Shown here one piece after another: positions 51,950-60,272 of a stretch of 64,000 nucleotides of DNA; positions within the stretch are counted from its first letter, which is position 1, and every line of letters starts with the position of its first letter. The stretch is from the NCBI GenBank assembly GCA_030613055.1, contig JAUWMR010000005.1, positions 1-64,000 on the forward strand, in the 5' to 3' direction. The notes beneath the pieces were generated by a model. The model did no database searches. It saw only the letters and a program-made list of their open reading frames with translations, and was not told the origin of the DNA. The position numbers were made by a program, and so were the translations under genes. The stretch is from Desulfobacteraceae bacterium. GTDB lineage: Bacteria > Desulfobacterota > DSM-4660 > Desulfatiglandales > Desulfatiglandaceae.

Positions 51950-52005
51950 ATAAAAAAGAGATCAACAGGATGAAAAAAACCATCCTGTAATTCCTGTTAA
52001 AAATG
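51950..52005. repeat. degenerate dispersed repeat, also at about 14237-14290
   Basis: The section with GAGATCAACAGGAT, AAAAACCATCCTGTAATTCC and TGTTAAAAATG closely matches the one upstream of the dehydratase operon at about 14237-14290 (GAGATCAACAAGAC, CCATCCTGTTATTCCTGTTA). Both lie shortly upstream of an operon on the plus strand. Non-coding. Confidence 0.5.
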
Positions 52006-52111
52006 TAGCTGAAATAATAAAATATAATCAAGTGATTTTTTTTCACAAAATTGATAAACTTGTAAAAAGTCTCCTAAAAAACTTTTTTACCAATTGCAGG
52101 GAGGTGTGTTT

Positions 52112-53710
52112 ATGTCTGAGAACAAGTCATACGACTACATCGTAATCGGGTCAGGTTTTGGGGGCTCAGTTTCCGCGCTGCGTTTGGCTGAAAAGGGTTA
52201 CAAGGTTTTAGTTCTGGAAAAAGGCAAACGTTATAGGACCGATGACTTCCCCCGCACCAACTGGAATCTTCGCAAAAACCTCTGGGTCCCTCAGTTCGGG
52301 CTTTACGGAATCTGGGTACTTTCGCTATTAAAGCATGTATTTATTCTCCATGGAACCGGGGTTGGCGGCGGCAGCCTCAATTACTGCAATCAACTGCTTA
52401 TACCGCCTGATGAGGTTTTTAAAAAGGTTGAATGGGGTCCGGGCGACTGGAAGGCCAGATTAGCGCCTTTTTATGCTGTGGCCCGGCGCATGTTGGGCGC
52501 AAACCCCAGTCCCCAGGTGGGAAAAGCGGATAAAATCCTGGCAGAGATCGGCAAAGAGATTCGCGGGGAAGACACATTCCATATCAACGACGTTGGGGTA
52601 TTTTTCGGTGAACCGGATAAGACCGTGTCCGATCCCTATTTCAATGGTGATGGCCCGGAAAGAACCGGCTGTACATTCTGCGGTGCCTGCATGATAGGTT
52701 GTCCTGTTGGAGGAAAAAACACCTTGGACAAGAACTACCTCTACCTTGCAGAACATAAATATGGTGTCGAGATTTTTCCTGAAACAGAGGTAACCGGCGT
52801 TCGCCCACTGGAAAATGGCTATGAAGTCTATGCCAAAAAATCCACTGGCCTTCTTCATCCGAAAAAAGCTTTTAAGGCAAGCGGCGTTGTGTTCAGCGGC
52901 GGGGTCATGGGATCTGTAAAACTGCTACTCAAGTGCAAACAAAAAGGTCTTCTGCCTGATTTGTCAGAAAAATTGGGAGACTTTATCCGCACCAATTCAG
53001 AAGCGATCCTTGCGGTAAAGGCCAATGACAGGCACGCTGACTATTCCGATCAAATCAGCATAACATCCGGAATTTACCCTGACGAAAACACGCATGTTGA
53101 GGTTGTACGGTTTAATAAAGGTTCCGACACTATGGCGAGCCTCACAACATTGCTCACGGATGGCGGTGGTCGAATCCCTCGTGTGGGAAGATTCCTTGGA
53201 AACGCCTTGCAACATCCATGGGCATTTTTGAAATCCGTATGGCCTTTTGGATGGGGTGCCCGAACCTCCGTACTACTGGTTATGCAGAAGGAAGAGAATC
53301 ATATGCGCTTTGACTACAAGAGGCGCTGGTGGCGCTTAGGCAAACAGAGCATGAATTCAACGCTTGCGCCCGGCGTAAAAAAAGTCCCCTCCTATATTCC
53401 CATTGCCAACGAAATAGCCAGGCGCATGGCAGAAAAGATTGACGGCCAGCCTATGAGTTCCTGGCCGGAAGTGCTTTTCGACGTCCCGACCACAGCACAT
53501 ATTTTGGGCGGAGCCGTGATGAGCAAAACCCCGGAAAAAGGCGTGGTTGATTTTAAAGGTGAAATCCACGGTTACCCCAATCTGTTCGTTGCGGACGGCT
53601 CCAATGTCCCCGTTAATCTTGGCGTGAATCCCAGCCTCACCATTACGGCACTGGCCGAATATATCATGTCCCAGGTGCCTGAGAAATCGAAGGGAGGACA
53701 TACAACATAG
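52112..53710 (+). CDS. GMC-family oxidoreductase (cholesterol oxidase-like)
   Basis: This is a 532-residue FAD enzyme that oxidises alcohols. The dinucleotide fold is IVIGSGFGGSVSALRLAEKG (about 10-29), followed by the FAD-contact HGTGVGGGSLNYCN (about 84). The Cys-rich CTFCGACMIGCPVGGKNTLD stretch (about 188-207) is as in cholesterol-oxidase-like GMC members, and the C-terminal HILGGAVMS plus DGSNVPVNLGVNPSLTITAL (about 470-520) holds the catalytic His/Asn region. I chose the ATG at 52112 after GGGAGG. It has no signal peptide. It leads a row of co-directional genes with a lipid carrier, AOR, acyl-CoA synthetase and cytochrome. Inference: it makes the aldehyde or ketone that the next enzymes use; the substrate is unknown. 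Confidence 0.88.
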   Translation: MSENKSYDYIVIGSGFGGSVSALRLAEKGYKVLVLEKGKRYRTDDFPRTNWNLRKNLWVPQFGLYGIWVLSLLKHVFILHGTGVGGGSLNYCNQLLIPPDEVFKKVEWGPGDWKARLAPFYAVARRMLGANPSPQVGKADKILAEIGKEIRGEDTFHINDVGVFFGEPDKTVSDPYFNGDGPERTGCTFCGACMIGCPVGGKNTLDKNYLYLAEHKYGVEIFPETEVTGVRPLENGYEVYAKKSTGLLHPKKAFKASGVVFSGGVMGSVKLLLKCKQKGLLPDLSEKLGDFIRTNSEAILAVKANDRHADYSDQISITSGIYPDENTHVEVVRFNKGSDTMASLTTLLTDGGGRIPRVGRFLGNALQHPWAFLKSVWPFGWGARTSVLLVMQKEENHMRFDYKRRWWRLGKQSMNSTLAPGVKKVPSYIPIANEIARRMAEKIDGQPMSSWPEVLFDVPTTAHILGGAVMSKTPEKGVVDFKGEIHGYPNLFVADGSNVPVNLGVNPSLTITALAEYIMSQVPEKSKGGHTT

Positions 53711-53797
53711 AATCCTTCCGGGGCTGCTGGAAAGGCATGAACCTGGCCGCAGGCCAGTGTGTCTATTGAATGAAATTTTATATCAGGAGGTTATGTC

Positions 53798-54370
53798 ATG
53801 TATAAAGCCGGGACCAAAGAATGGGATGAGAATTATGCCAAACTGGTTGAGGAGAGAAAGAAGTCAGAATCAGAGCCATACATCGTTGGGACTCCGGAAT
53901 GGGCTTCCGAATTTGAAAAAAAAATACAAGGAGATGACCGATACAAGGCGGCCGCCAAGACATGGGAGGGATCAGTGGTTCTTGTCTTTAAGGCAAATCC
54001 TGAAGCCGGATTTGAAGACGATGTCTTTATTTTCATGGATCTATGGCATGGCGAATGCCATTCAACAAAAATCGTCCCTGCTGAAGTTGGAAGAACCGGA
54101 GATTATGTGCTTGAAGCGGAATATGAGCGATGGAAAAAGATATTGAGAAAAGAGCTTAATGTGGTTAGAGAGATCGCTACTATGAAATTGAAACTCGTTC
54201 CCTTCAACATAAAGAAAGCGGCAAAGCTTGCGGCCGCTACCCAGGCGGCTATCAGGCTTGTGGACCTTGCGGGTGAGGTAGGTGCCAAATTTCCCGACGA
54301 ATTGGAAGCAGAGGAATTCCAGTCGTTCAAGGCCATGAACAAAGACCTGAAGTCTCAACTTGGAATTTGA
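53798..54370 (+). CDS. SCP2-like sterol/lipid carrier domain protein
   Basis: A 190-residue soluble protein with GGAGG before the ATG. The central part reads AAAKTWEGSVVLVFKANPEA (about 51-70) and VFIFMDLWHGECHS (about 76), then DYVLEAEYERWKKIL (about 102), like the beta-sheet and following helix of SCP2 sterol-carrier domains. The C-terminal half is helical and KIKLAA-rich. It lies between the GMC oxidoreductase and AOR genes (gaps of 87 and 93 bases). A hydrophobic substrate carrier would fit this place. The SCP2 assignment is from pattern only. Confidence 0.65.
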   Translation: MYKAGTKEWDENYAKLVEERKKSESEPYIVGTPEWASEFEKKIQGDDRYKAAAKTWEGSVVLVFKANPEAGFEDDVFIFMDLWHGECHSTKIVPAEVGRTGDYVLEAEYERWKKILRKELNVVREIATMKLKLVPFNIKKAAKLAAATQAAIRLVDLAGEVGAKFPDELEAEEFQSFKAMNKDLKSQLGI

Positions 54371-54463
54371 GCGCAAAAGATAATTGTTCAAAATAAAAAA
54401 AGGGTAATGAGTGCGGAACAAAGACGTGATGCCACGCACCATGCGATTTACGGAGGTAAGAAC

Positions 54464-56335
54464 ATGTTTGGATTGATTGGAAAGATTCTGAGGGTCAATT
54501 TAACAGAAGGGAAGGTTAGCGAAGAAGCAATACCCGAAGAGATGGCCAGAAAATTCCTTGGAGGGAGGGGGCTGGGCAGCAAGTACCTGTTCGATGAACT
54601 GAAACCGGGTGTGGATCCCTTAGGTCCTGAAAACAAGCTGATCTTTATGGCCGGTCTTTTAACCGGAACCCCTTCTCCCAGTGCAGGCCGCTATAGCGTT
54701 GTTACAAAATCTCCTTTGACCAATATCTGGACCCAGTCCAATTCAGGTGGTCGGTGGGGAGTTGACCTCAAGCATTCAGGCTTTGACGGCATCATTTTCG
54801 AAGGCGCGTCCGAAAAGCCGGTGTATTTGGTCATTGATGATGGAAAGGCCGAAATTAAGGATGCCTCTGATCTCTGGGGCAAGAATGTCTCTGAGACCAC
54901 CGAACTACTCAAAGAAAGGCTGGACCAGAAATTCAATGTAGCGAGCATCGGAATCGCAGGAGAAAATCTGGTCAAATATGCTGCCATTATGAATGACCTT
55001 CATCGGGCGGCCGGTCGATGCGGTGTGGGCGCTGTCATGGGCGCAAAAAGACTTAAGGCGATTGCCGTAAGAGGGTCAAAGAAAATCCAGGTCGCGGATC
55101 AAAAGGCCTTCACACAAGTGACAAAGAAGCAGTTCGAGCTTCTTGATGAATCTATCTTGGCCGCCGGTTTAAGAGGTTATGGCACAAATCTGGTCTTGGA
55201 TATGGTCAACGTCTGCGGGGGCCTTCCGACCAGAAACTGGCAGACCGGGATCTGTTCTTTTGCAGAGGATGTCAATGGGGAGGCCTTGAGTGAAAAGGTC
55301 CTGATAAAACCCACCGGTTGCTTTGCCTGTCCCATTGAATGTGGCCGGAGTTCTGAAATCAGAGAAGGGCCTTATGCCGGGAACAAGGGTGAAGGTCCGG
55401 AGTATGAGACGGTCGGTGTCTTCGGGCCCATGTGCGATGTCTCGGATTTTGGGGCCATTACTATGGCTGGGTATCTCTGTAATGATTATGGCCTGGATAC
55501 GATTTCATGCGGCAGCACCATTGCGTTTGCCATGGAATGTTCTGAAAAAGGCATTTTGACCAAAGAAGATGCAGGGGACATGGAAATAGCTTTTGGTGAT
55601 GCCGAAACCATGTTAAAGCTTGTTCACGCAATTGCCAAAAGGGAGGGTGTCGGTGATCTCCTGGCTGAGGGGACTCGTATTATGGCCAAAAAACTGGGCA
55701 AAGACTCGGAAAAATTTGCAATGAATGTCAAGGGCCTTGAGCTGGCATGTTATGATTCAAGGGCGGCAAAGATTACCGGCCTTGCCTTTGCCACGGCTAA
55801 TCGTGGCGGTGACCATGTCACGGCCTATGTCCAGGGCCCAACGTTTCTTGCCAGCCCGTTTCTGGTGGTAGATGAAAGTGAAATCGAAGATCCTTTAAAG
55901 GAGAATCCCGGGGAGGCAAAAGTCGTCAAAGAGATGGAGGATGCCCTGACGGTTTTTGATGCGGCCGGATGTTGTAAGTTTATGGGATTGACATTGGATG
56001 CCAAAGAATGGTCAGACATTATTAAAGCCCTTACAGGATGGGAATTTGGAGTCGAGGAATTTAGAAAAACCGGAGAAAGAATCTATAATCTGGAAAGGGC
56101 CTTTAACATGAGAGAGGGGCAAACCCGGGCGGACGATACTCTACCCAAGAGATTATTGGAAGACCCCCTTCCCGAAGGTCCGGCTGCGGGTCATGTCAAT
56201 AATTTAGACATTTTTCTGGACCCTTATTATGAGTTCCGTAACTGGGATAAGGCGACCGGCAAGCCGACGCCGGAGAAACTAAGAGAATTGGGGCTGGAAG
56301 AGGTCATCAGCCAAGTCTGGGGAGGTCAAGGTTAA
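54464..56335 (+). CDS. tungsten aldehyde:ferredoxin oxidoreductase (AOR family)
   Basis: A 623-residue enzyme with tungsten bis-pterin and a [4Fe-4S] cluster that oxidises aldehydes to acids with low-potential electrons. The pterin domain has FLGGRGLGSKYLFDEL (about 31-46), GTPSPSAGRYSVVTKSPLTN (about 67-86) and NSGGRWGVDLKHSG (about 91). The cluster Cys are in GCFACPIECGR (about 286-293, C-x2-C-x3-C) and a fourth in DAAGCCKFMG (about 503). The start is the ATG at 54464 with GGAGG upstream. Its TAA overlaps the acyl-CoA synthetase start (TAATG). It should turn the aldehyde into the acid that the next enzyme activates, or run in reverse. Confidence 0.95.
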   Translation: MFGLIGKILRVNLTEGKVSEEAIPEEMARKFLGGRGLGSKYLFDELKPGVDPLGPENKLIFMAGLLTGTPSPSAGRYSVVTKSPLTNIWTQSNSGGRWGVDLKHSGFDGIIFEGASEKPVYLVIDDGKAEIKDASDLWGKNVSETTELLKERLDQKFNVASIGIAGENLVKYAAIMNDLHRAAGRCGVGAVMGAKRLKAIAVRGSKKIQVADQKAFTQVTKKQFELLDESILAAGLRGYGTNLVLDMVNVCGGLPTRNWQTGICSFAEDVNGEALSEKVLIKPTGCFACPIECGRSSEIREGPYAGNKGEGPEYETVGVFGPMCDVSDFGAITMAGYLCNDYGLDTISCGSTIAFAMECSEKGILTKEDAGDMEIAFGDAETMLKLVHAIAKREGVGDLLAEGTRIMAKKLGKDSEKFAMNVKGLELACYDSRAAKITGLAFATANRGGDHVTAYVQGPTFLASPFLVVDESEIEDPLKENPGEAKVVKEMEDALTVFDAAGCCKFMGLTLDAKEWSDIIKALTGWEFGVEEFRKTGERIYNLERAFNMREGQTRADDTLPKRLLEDPLPEGPAAGHVNNLDIFLDPYYEFRNWDKATGKPTPEKLRELGLEEVISQVWGGQG

Positions 56336-58038
56336 TGATGTCTTATGCCGAAAAACCCTGGCTGAAGAGTTATAAGCTGGGCCCATTTAAACTCAAGCAA
56401 ACCATTAAGTATCCTGAAAAACCCCTATTCTCCATTTTGGACGAGGCAGCAGAAAAATTTCCTGGCAAGGATGCCTATTACTATTTAGGGAACAGAATGA
56501 AGTATAGGGAACTAAAACGCCAGGCGGATACATTGGCAAACGCCCTGGTGGATCTTGGCGTCAAAAAGGGGGACACTGTCATCGTTTTTCTTCCCACATG
56601 CCCTCAGTTTATTATCAGTGATTTTGCTATCCTCAAAACAGGAGCGATCCTTGTTCCGTGCAGCCCCATTTTAAAGGCACCTGAATTAAGACACCAGGCC
56701 CAGGAATCAAAAGCAGAAACGATTATCTGTTTAGACAGGCATCTGGAAATGGTTAACTCGATCAAAAAAGATACAGGCCTTAAGAATATTATCGTTACCT
56801 CCCTCAATGATTACTCACCTTCTGAGAGCGAAGAAATAGATGAAATGCCGGGCACGTATAATTTCAGAAAGCTAATTGCGGATTATGAACCTGACCCCCC
56901 GGAGGTAGAGATTGATCCCACCGAAGATCTGGCCATCCTGGCCTTTACCGGCGGGTCAACCGGGGTGCCCAAAGGAGTTATGATAACGCATTTTCAGAGG
57001 TTGGCCAATGTGCTTCAAGGTCTCCCCTGGATGATGGCCCCTTTTCCCGCTTACAGGGGGAGTGCCTCTTCTTTATTGGCCATCCCCGTTTTTCATGCCA
57101 TGGGGCATTATTTAATGCAGTCCAGCATGTATTGGGGGCTGAAACTATTTCTGATTCCGGATCCCAGGGATACGGATATGATCGTTCAGTTGATGAATGA
57201 ATATCGTCCTTTTCTATTATTTATGGTCCCTACGCAGCTATTAAAGCTGGCTCAACCGGAAACTGAAATCAGACGAATGCCGGTGCTGGTCATGTCAGGA
57301 GCGGCCCCGCTCCCCGCAGAAGTTGCTCGAAAACTTGAAGAAAAAACAAAGATGCCCCTCTCGGAAGGCTATGGTCTCACTGAAACAGGCCCCTGTACCC
57401 ATATTAATATCTCCGCCTTTTCGAAAGTGACCCGCTTTGCAAAGTCAACCAGGCCTGGTATCGGACTACCCATTCCCGATACGGATGTAAAACTGGTGGA
57501 CCCCGAAACTTCAAAAGAAGTCCCTTTTGGCGAGGTTGGGGAGATCTGGTTAAGGGGGCCCCAGGTGATGAAAGGCTATTGGCCGCATGCAGGTTCGGGT
57601 CTTGAAGAAGGGGGCTGGTTGAGAACCGGTGATCTTGCCAACATGGACGAAGATGGTTACTTCCACGTGGTGGATCGAATCAAGGACATGATCAATATCT
57701 CAGGGATGAAAGTCTATTCAATAGAGATCGATGAATTCTTATTTCAACACCCGGCAATAGAAGGTGCTGTAACGATCGGCATTCCTGATCCCGAGAGACC
57801 AGGGAGTGAAAGGATTAAGGCATTTATCAGACTGAGAAAAGATTTCAAAGGAAAGGTCTCCGAGCAAGAAATCATTGATTACTGCCGGGAGAAAATGGCG
57901 GCTTACGCTGTTCCCAAATTCATTGAATTCAGAGATGACTTGCCTTTAACCGTGACCGAAAAGATATTCAAACGCGCCTTGAGAGAAGAAGAGATTAAGA
58001 AGATGGAGGAAATCGGGATGAACTCCCTATCTGGTTGA
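56335..58038 (+). CDS. AMP-forming acyl-CoA synthetase
   Basis: A 567-residue fatty-acid-type CoA ligase. The ATP P-loop is FTGGSTGVPKGVMITH (about 203-218), with LSEGYGLTETGPCTH (about 342), LRTGDLANMDEDGYFH (about 424) and DRIKDMINISGMKVYSIEID (about 443). The C-terminal catalytic Lys lies in TEKIFKRAL (about 543), so all key motifs are intact, unlike the paralogue at 47916-49427. The start overlaps the AOR stop by one base. The cytochrome gene follows after 57 bases. Inference: it activates the acid made by AOR. The chain length or ring type of the acid is not visible. Confidence 0.94.
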   Translation: MMSYAEKPWLKSYKLGPFKLKQTIKYPEKPLFSILDEAAEKFPGKDAYYYLGNRMKYRELKRQADTLANALVDLGVKKGDTVIVFLPTCPQFIISDFAILKTGAILVPCSPILKAPELRHQAQESKAETIICLDRHLEMVNSIKKDTGLKNIIVTSLNDYSPSESEEIDEMPGTYNFRKLIADYEPDPPEVEIDPTEDLAILAFTGGSTGVPKGVMITHFQRLANVLQGLPWMMAPFPAYRGSASSLLAIPVFHAMGHYLMQSSMYWGLKLFLIPDPRDTDMIVQLMNEYRPFLLFMVPTQLLKLAQPETEIRRMPVLVMSGAAPLPAEVARKLEEKTKMPLSEGYGLTETGPCTHINISAFSKVTRFAKSTRPGIGLPIPDTDVKLVDPETSKEVPFGEVGEIWLRGPQVMKGYWPHAGSGLEEGGWLRTGDLANMDEDGYFHVVDRIKDMINISGMKVYSIEIDEFLFQHPAIEGAVTIGIPDPERPGSERIKAFIRLRKDFKGKVSEQEIIDYCREKMAAYAVPKFIEFRDDLPLTVTEKIFKRALREEEIKKMEEIGMNSLSG

Positions 58039-58095
58039 TGACACGCACTATGTTGCTGCGAGCAGAAGGTGTTTTGCGTAGAGAAGGAGGAAAAA

Positions 58096-58692
58096 ATGGT
58101 CAAGCGTTATTTCGTGTCTTTTTTAGTATGTCTGTCAATGACGGGTTTTATTATGTGCGGGTTCGGCTGTACCGGTGATGAGCCTGAAGATGTGTCAAAA
58201 GAAAGGTCTCTACCTGCTCAGGAAGCCAGGAAGGCCCCGGAGACCAAAATCCCGCCGGTAAAAGAAATCAAAGAGATAGCGAAGCCAGAAGAGTCCACGC
58301 AGGTAAAAGATATCCAGGAGGCTTCCCTGACAGAAGGCCCTCCAGACGAAATCTTTCTTAAGTCACCTCTGTGGAAAACATATACAAAACGAGGCGTGAA
58401 GCTTACACATGAAAAACATGCCACAAGCTACGAGATCGGATGTGATGAATGCCACCACATTTACTCAGGCGGCAAAAACACCTGGAAGGAGGGGATTCAT
58501 GTTGACAGATGCGAGTCGTGTCATGATGAGCCCACGGTAAAAGGCGAAACTAAGCTCCCTCCCGATTTAAAAAAAAGGAACCTGAAACTTGCGTTTCATA
58601 GAAACTGTCAGGGATGCCATAGAAAGTTAAGAAAAGAAAACCCCTCAAGCAAAGCCCCGACTACTTGTAGTAAATGCCATAAAAAAAGGTAA
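58096..58692 (+). CDS. tetrahaem cytochrome c3-type protein
   Basis: A 198-residue exported electron carrier. GAGAAGGAGG lies just before the ATG at 58096. A signal peptide (FVSFLVCLSMTGFIMCGFGC) may end in a lipobox Cys. A long charged Glu/Lys-rich linker (30-85) follows. The C-terminal part has four haem motifs: CDECHH, CESCHD, CQGCHR and CSKCHK, with extra His (THEKHATS, AFHRNCQG) as sixth ligands, as in class III cytochromes. Last in the GMC-SCP2-AOR-ligase row, it may accept electrons from the pathway. Confidence 0.92.
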   Translation: MVKRYFVSFLVCLSMTGFIMCGFGCTGDEPEDVSKERSLPAQEARKAPETKIPPVKEIKEIAKPEESTQVKDIQEASLTEGPPDEIFLKSPLWKTYTKRGVKLTHEKHATSYEIGCDECHHIYSGGKNTWKEGIHVDRCESCHDEPTVKGETKLPPDLKKRNLKLAFHRNCQGCHRKLRKENPSSKAPTTCSKCHKKR

Positions 58693-58695
58693 CAC

Positions 58696-58976
58696 TTTAG
58701 CCCTTTGAAAAAATCGATCACGGATTGTGGGGACATGGGGATCTCTTTTTTAAAAGCCGCATATGCTTACATCATTACATGGAACGGCAGTTAGGACCTG
58801 AAATTCAAGCAACGGACAGCCACATGTAGAAATTTTCATTATTAAGGCAGCTATCCCTGCCTTTTTCGAGCCTATGGTCAACGCCCGGGGGGCGTGTTGC
58901 TGGCATTGGGTGAATTTGTGATGCGGCTTTTAAAAATGAGATCCCCATGTCCCGGTACTGTTTTCAAAGGGCTAAA
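58696..58976. mobile_element. 281-bp element with long inverted repeats
   Basis: The ends mirror each other over about 70 bases. At the left, TTTAGCCCTTTGAAAA is followed by GGGACATGGGGATCTC and TTTAAAAGCCGCAT. At the right the complements appear in reverse: ATGCGGCTTTTAAAAA, GAGATCCCCATGTCCC, TTTTCAAAGGGCTAAA. The middle (58770-58905) is unrelated and has no open frame. No clear target duplication is visible. It fills the gap between the cytochrome and membrane-protein genes. Confidence 0.75.
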
Positions 58977-59009
58977 CTATTACAGAAATAATAAAAGGGG
59001 GGAAAACAA

Positions 59010-59513
59010 ATGGACGAATTTGATACCCGGTTGAAGACCAAACATAACTTCCTTGACTATCTTTACTGGACCCTACTTATTTCCGTGCCACTCATTGTGG
59101 CAGGCATTGCCATTTTTAAAAGCTCCGTTATCTGGCTGGTCCTGTATATCATTCTAACTATCTGCCTTATTATGGTCGTGTACAGATTTTACTGTACTCA
59201 TTGTCCTCACTACATTCAGGGTAAAAAGACCACAAAATGCATGTTTTTCTGGGGTGTTCCAAAATTCTTTAAGTCAAGACAGGGACCTCTGAGCCTGTTT
59301 GAAAAGGCCATATCAATCATTGCACCCACAATCTTGATACTGTTTCAGGTTTACTGGCTGATCTTACAGCCGGCCCTTTTCATTATCTATATCCTGTCCT
59401 TTCTCGTATTAGGTGCTACCATAAGAAGGAATGAATGCTGCCGGTGCGTCTATTTTTATTGCCCGCTAAACTGCGTGCCGGATGAAATAAAGAATCAGCC
59501 CGCAGATTTCTAA
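59010..59513 (+). CDS. Cys-rich inner-membrane protein
   Basis: A 167-residue integral membrane protein with about four helices in two pairs (about 20-40, 43-62, 105-122, 124-140). Cys/His motifs lie in the loops: FYCTHCPHYIQGKKTTKC (about 65-82) and NECCRCVYFYCPLNC (about 143-157). The paired clusters of six or more Cys could bind iron-sulfur or zinc, near the membrane face. GGGGGGA precedes the ATG. The family is unknown to me. Its closeness to the cytochrome gene is suggestive only, because an element lies between. Confidence 0.78.
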   Translation: MDEFDTRLKTKHNFLDYLYWTLLISVPLIVAGIAIFKSSVIWLVLYIILTICLIMVVYRFYCTHCPHYIQGKKTTKCMFFWGVPKFFKSRQGPLSLFEKAISIIAPTILILFQVYWLILQPALFIIYILSFLVLGATIRRNECCRCVYFYCPLNCVPDEIKNQPADF

Positions 59514-59603
59514 GCCCTCCGGGGCAAAGGGATAACCTAGGAGGCCTTCTGCGTAGTTAATAAATCTTGACCTGCCTGCGCATTATTTCCTATAAGAAAA
59601 TCG

Positions 59604-60248
59604 ATGGGCAAGATTCGTAACAGCTCAATAATTAATTGTTTGAACACCCTTTCAGGGAAGATGCTTTGGCTGCTGTTTTTTACAACAGTACTGGCATATT
59701 CTTTTAGTTACGCCCAAGCATGGGCGGCCGAATTCACCGCTGATTTGGTCCGGAACAGAGGTGATGGTGTAATCACGGGCAAGATTTTTTTAAAAGGAAC
59801 TAACTTCCGTCAGGAAATGGTCAGGGCAGGTCAAAACCAGGTAATGATTTACAGGAAAGACAAAAATCTTGCCTGGATACTCATGCCGGACAGCCGAATG
59901 TACATGGAAATGCCAGGTCTTGCCCAAAACAAAAAAATACCCCAGATGGATCAAAAAGTAATTGAGGACATGGCAGATAAAAAATTTCTCGGTCAGGAAA
60001 AGCTAAACGGGTATATATGCGATAAATACCGTTATGACTATCACAACAAGTCTTATGGCAGCATGACCCAGTGGTATTCTATAAAGCTCAACATTCCGAT
60101 TAAGACAATTGTTGAAAACCCTTATGGTCGATTTATAACAGAATATAAAAACATAGAGGAAACGGGTATCCCAAATTCATTATTCGAGATACCCGAGGGT
60201 TATCAAAAAATGTCCATGCCGGAAATGATGAAGGGCATGGGAAAATAA
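59604..60248 (+). CDS. exported DUF4412-family protein
   Basis: A 214-residue envelope protein. A hydrophobic signal (MLWLLFFTTVLAYSFSYAQA, cleaved near AWAA) follows 19 residues; the start at 59604 may be too early. The mature domain reads KGTNFRQEM, MIYRKDKNLAWILMPDSRMY, then GYICDKYRYD and ends IPEGYQKMSMPEMMKGMGK, a DUF4412 plan. It resembles the protein at 37651-38412. It might fold like LolA/B-type lipoprotein carriers; that is inference. Confidence 0.82.
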   Translation: MGKIRNSSIINCLNTLSGKMLWLLFFTTVLAYSFSYAQAWAAEFTADLVRNRGDGVITGKIFLKGTNFRQEMVRAGQNQVMIYRKDKNLAWILMPDSRMYMEMPGLAQNKKIPQMDQKVIEDMADKKFLGQEKLNGYICDKYRYDYHNKSYGSMTQWYSIKLNIPIKTIVENPYGRFITEYKNIEETGIPNSLFEIPEGYQKMSMPEMMKGMGK

Positions 60249-60272
60249 ATTGTTATAGAAGGAAAACAAAAG

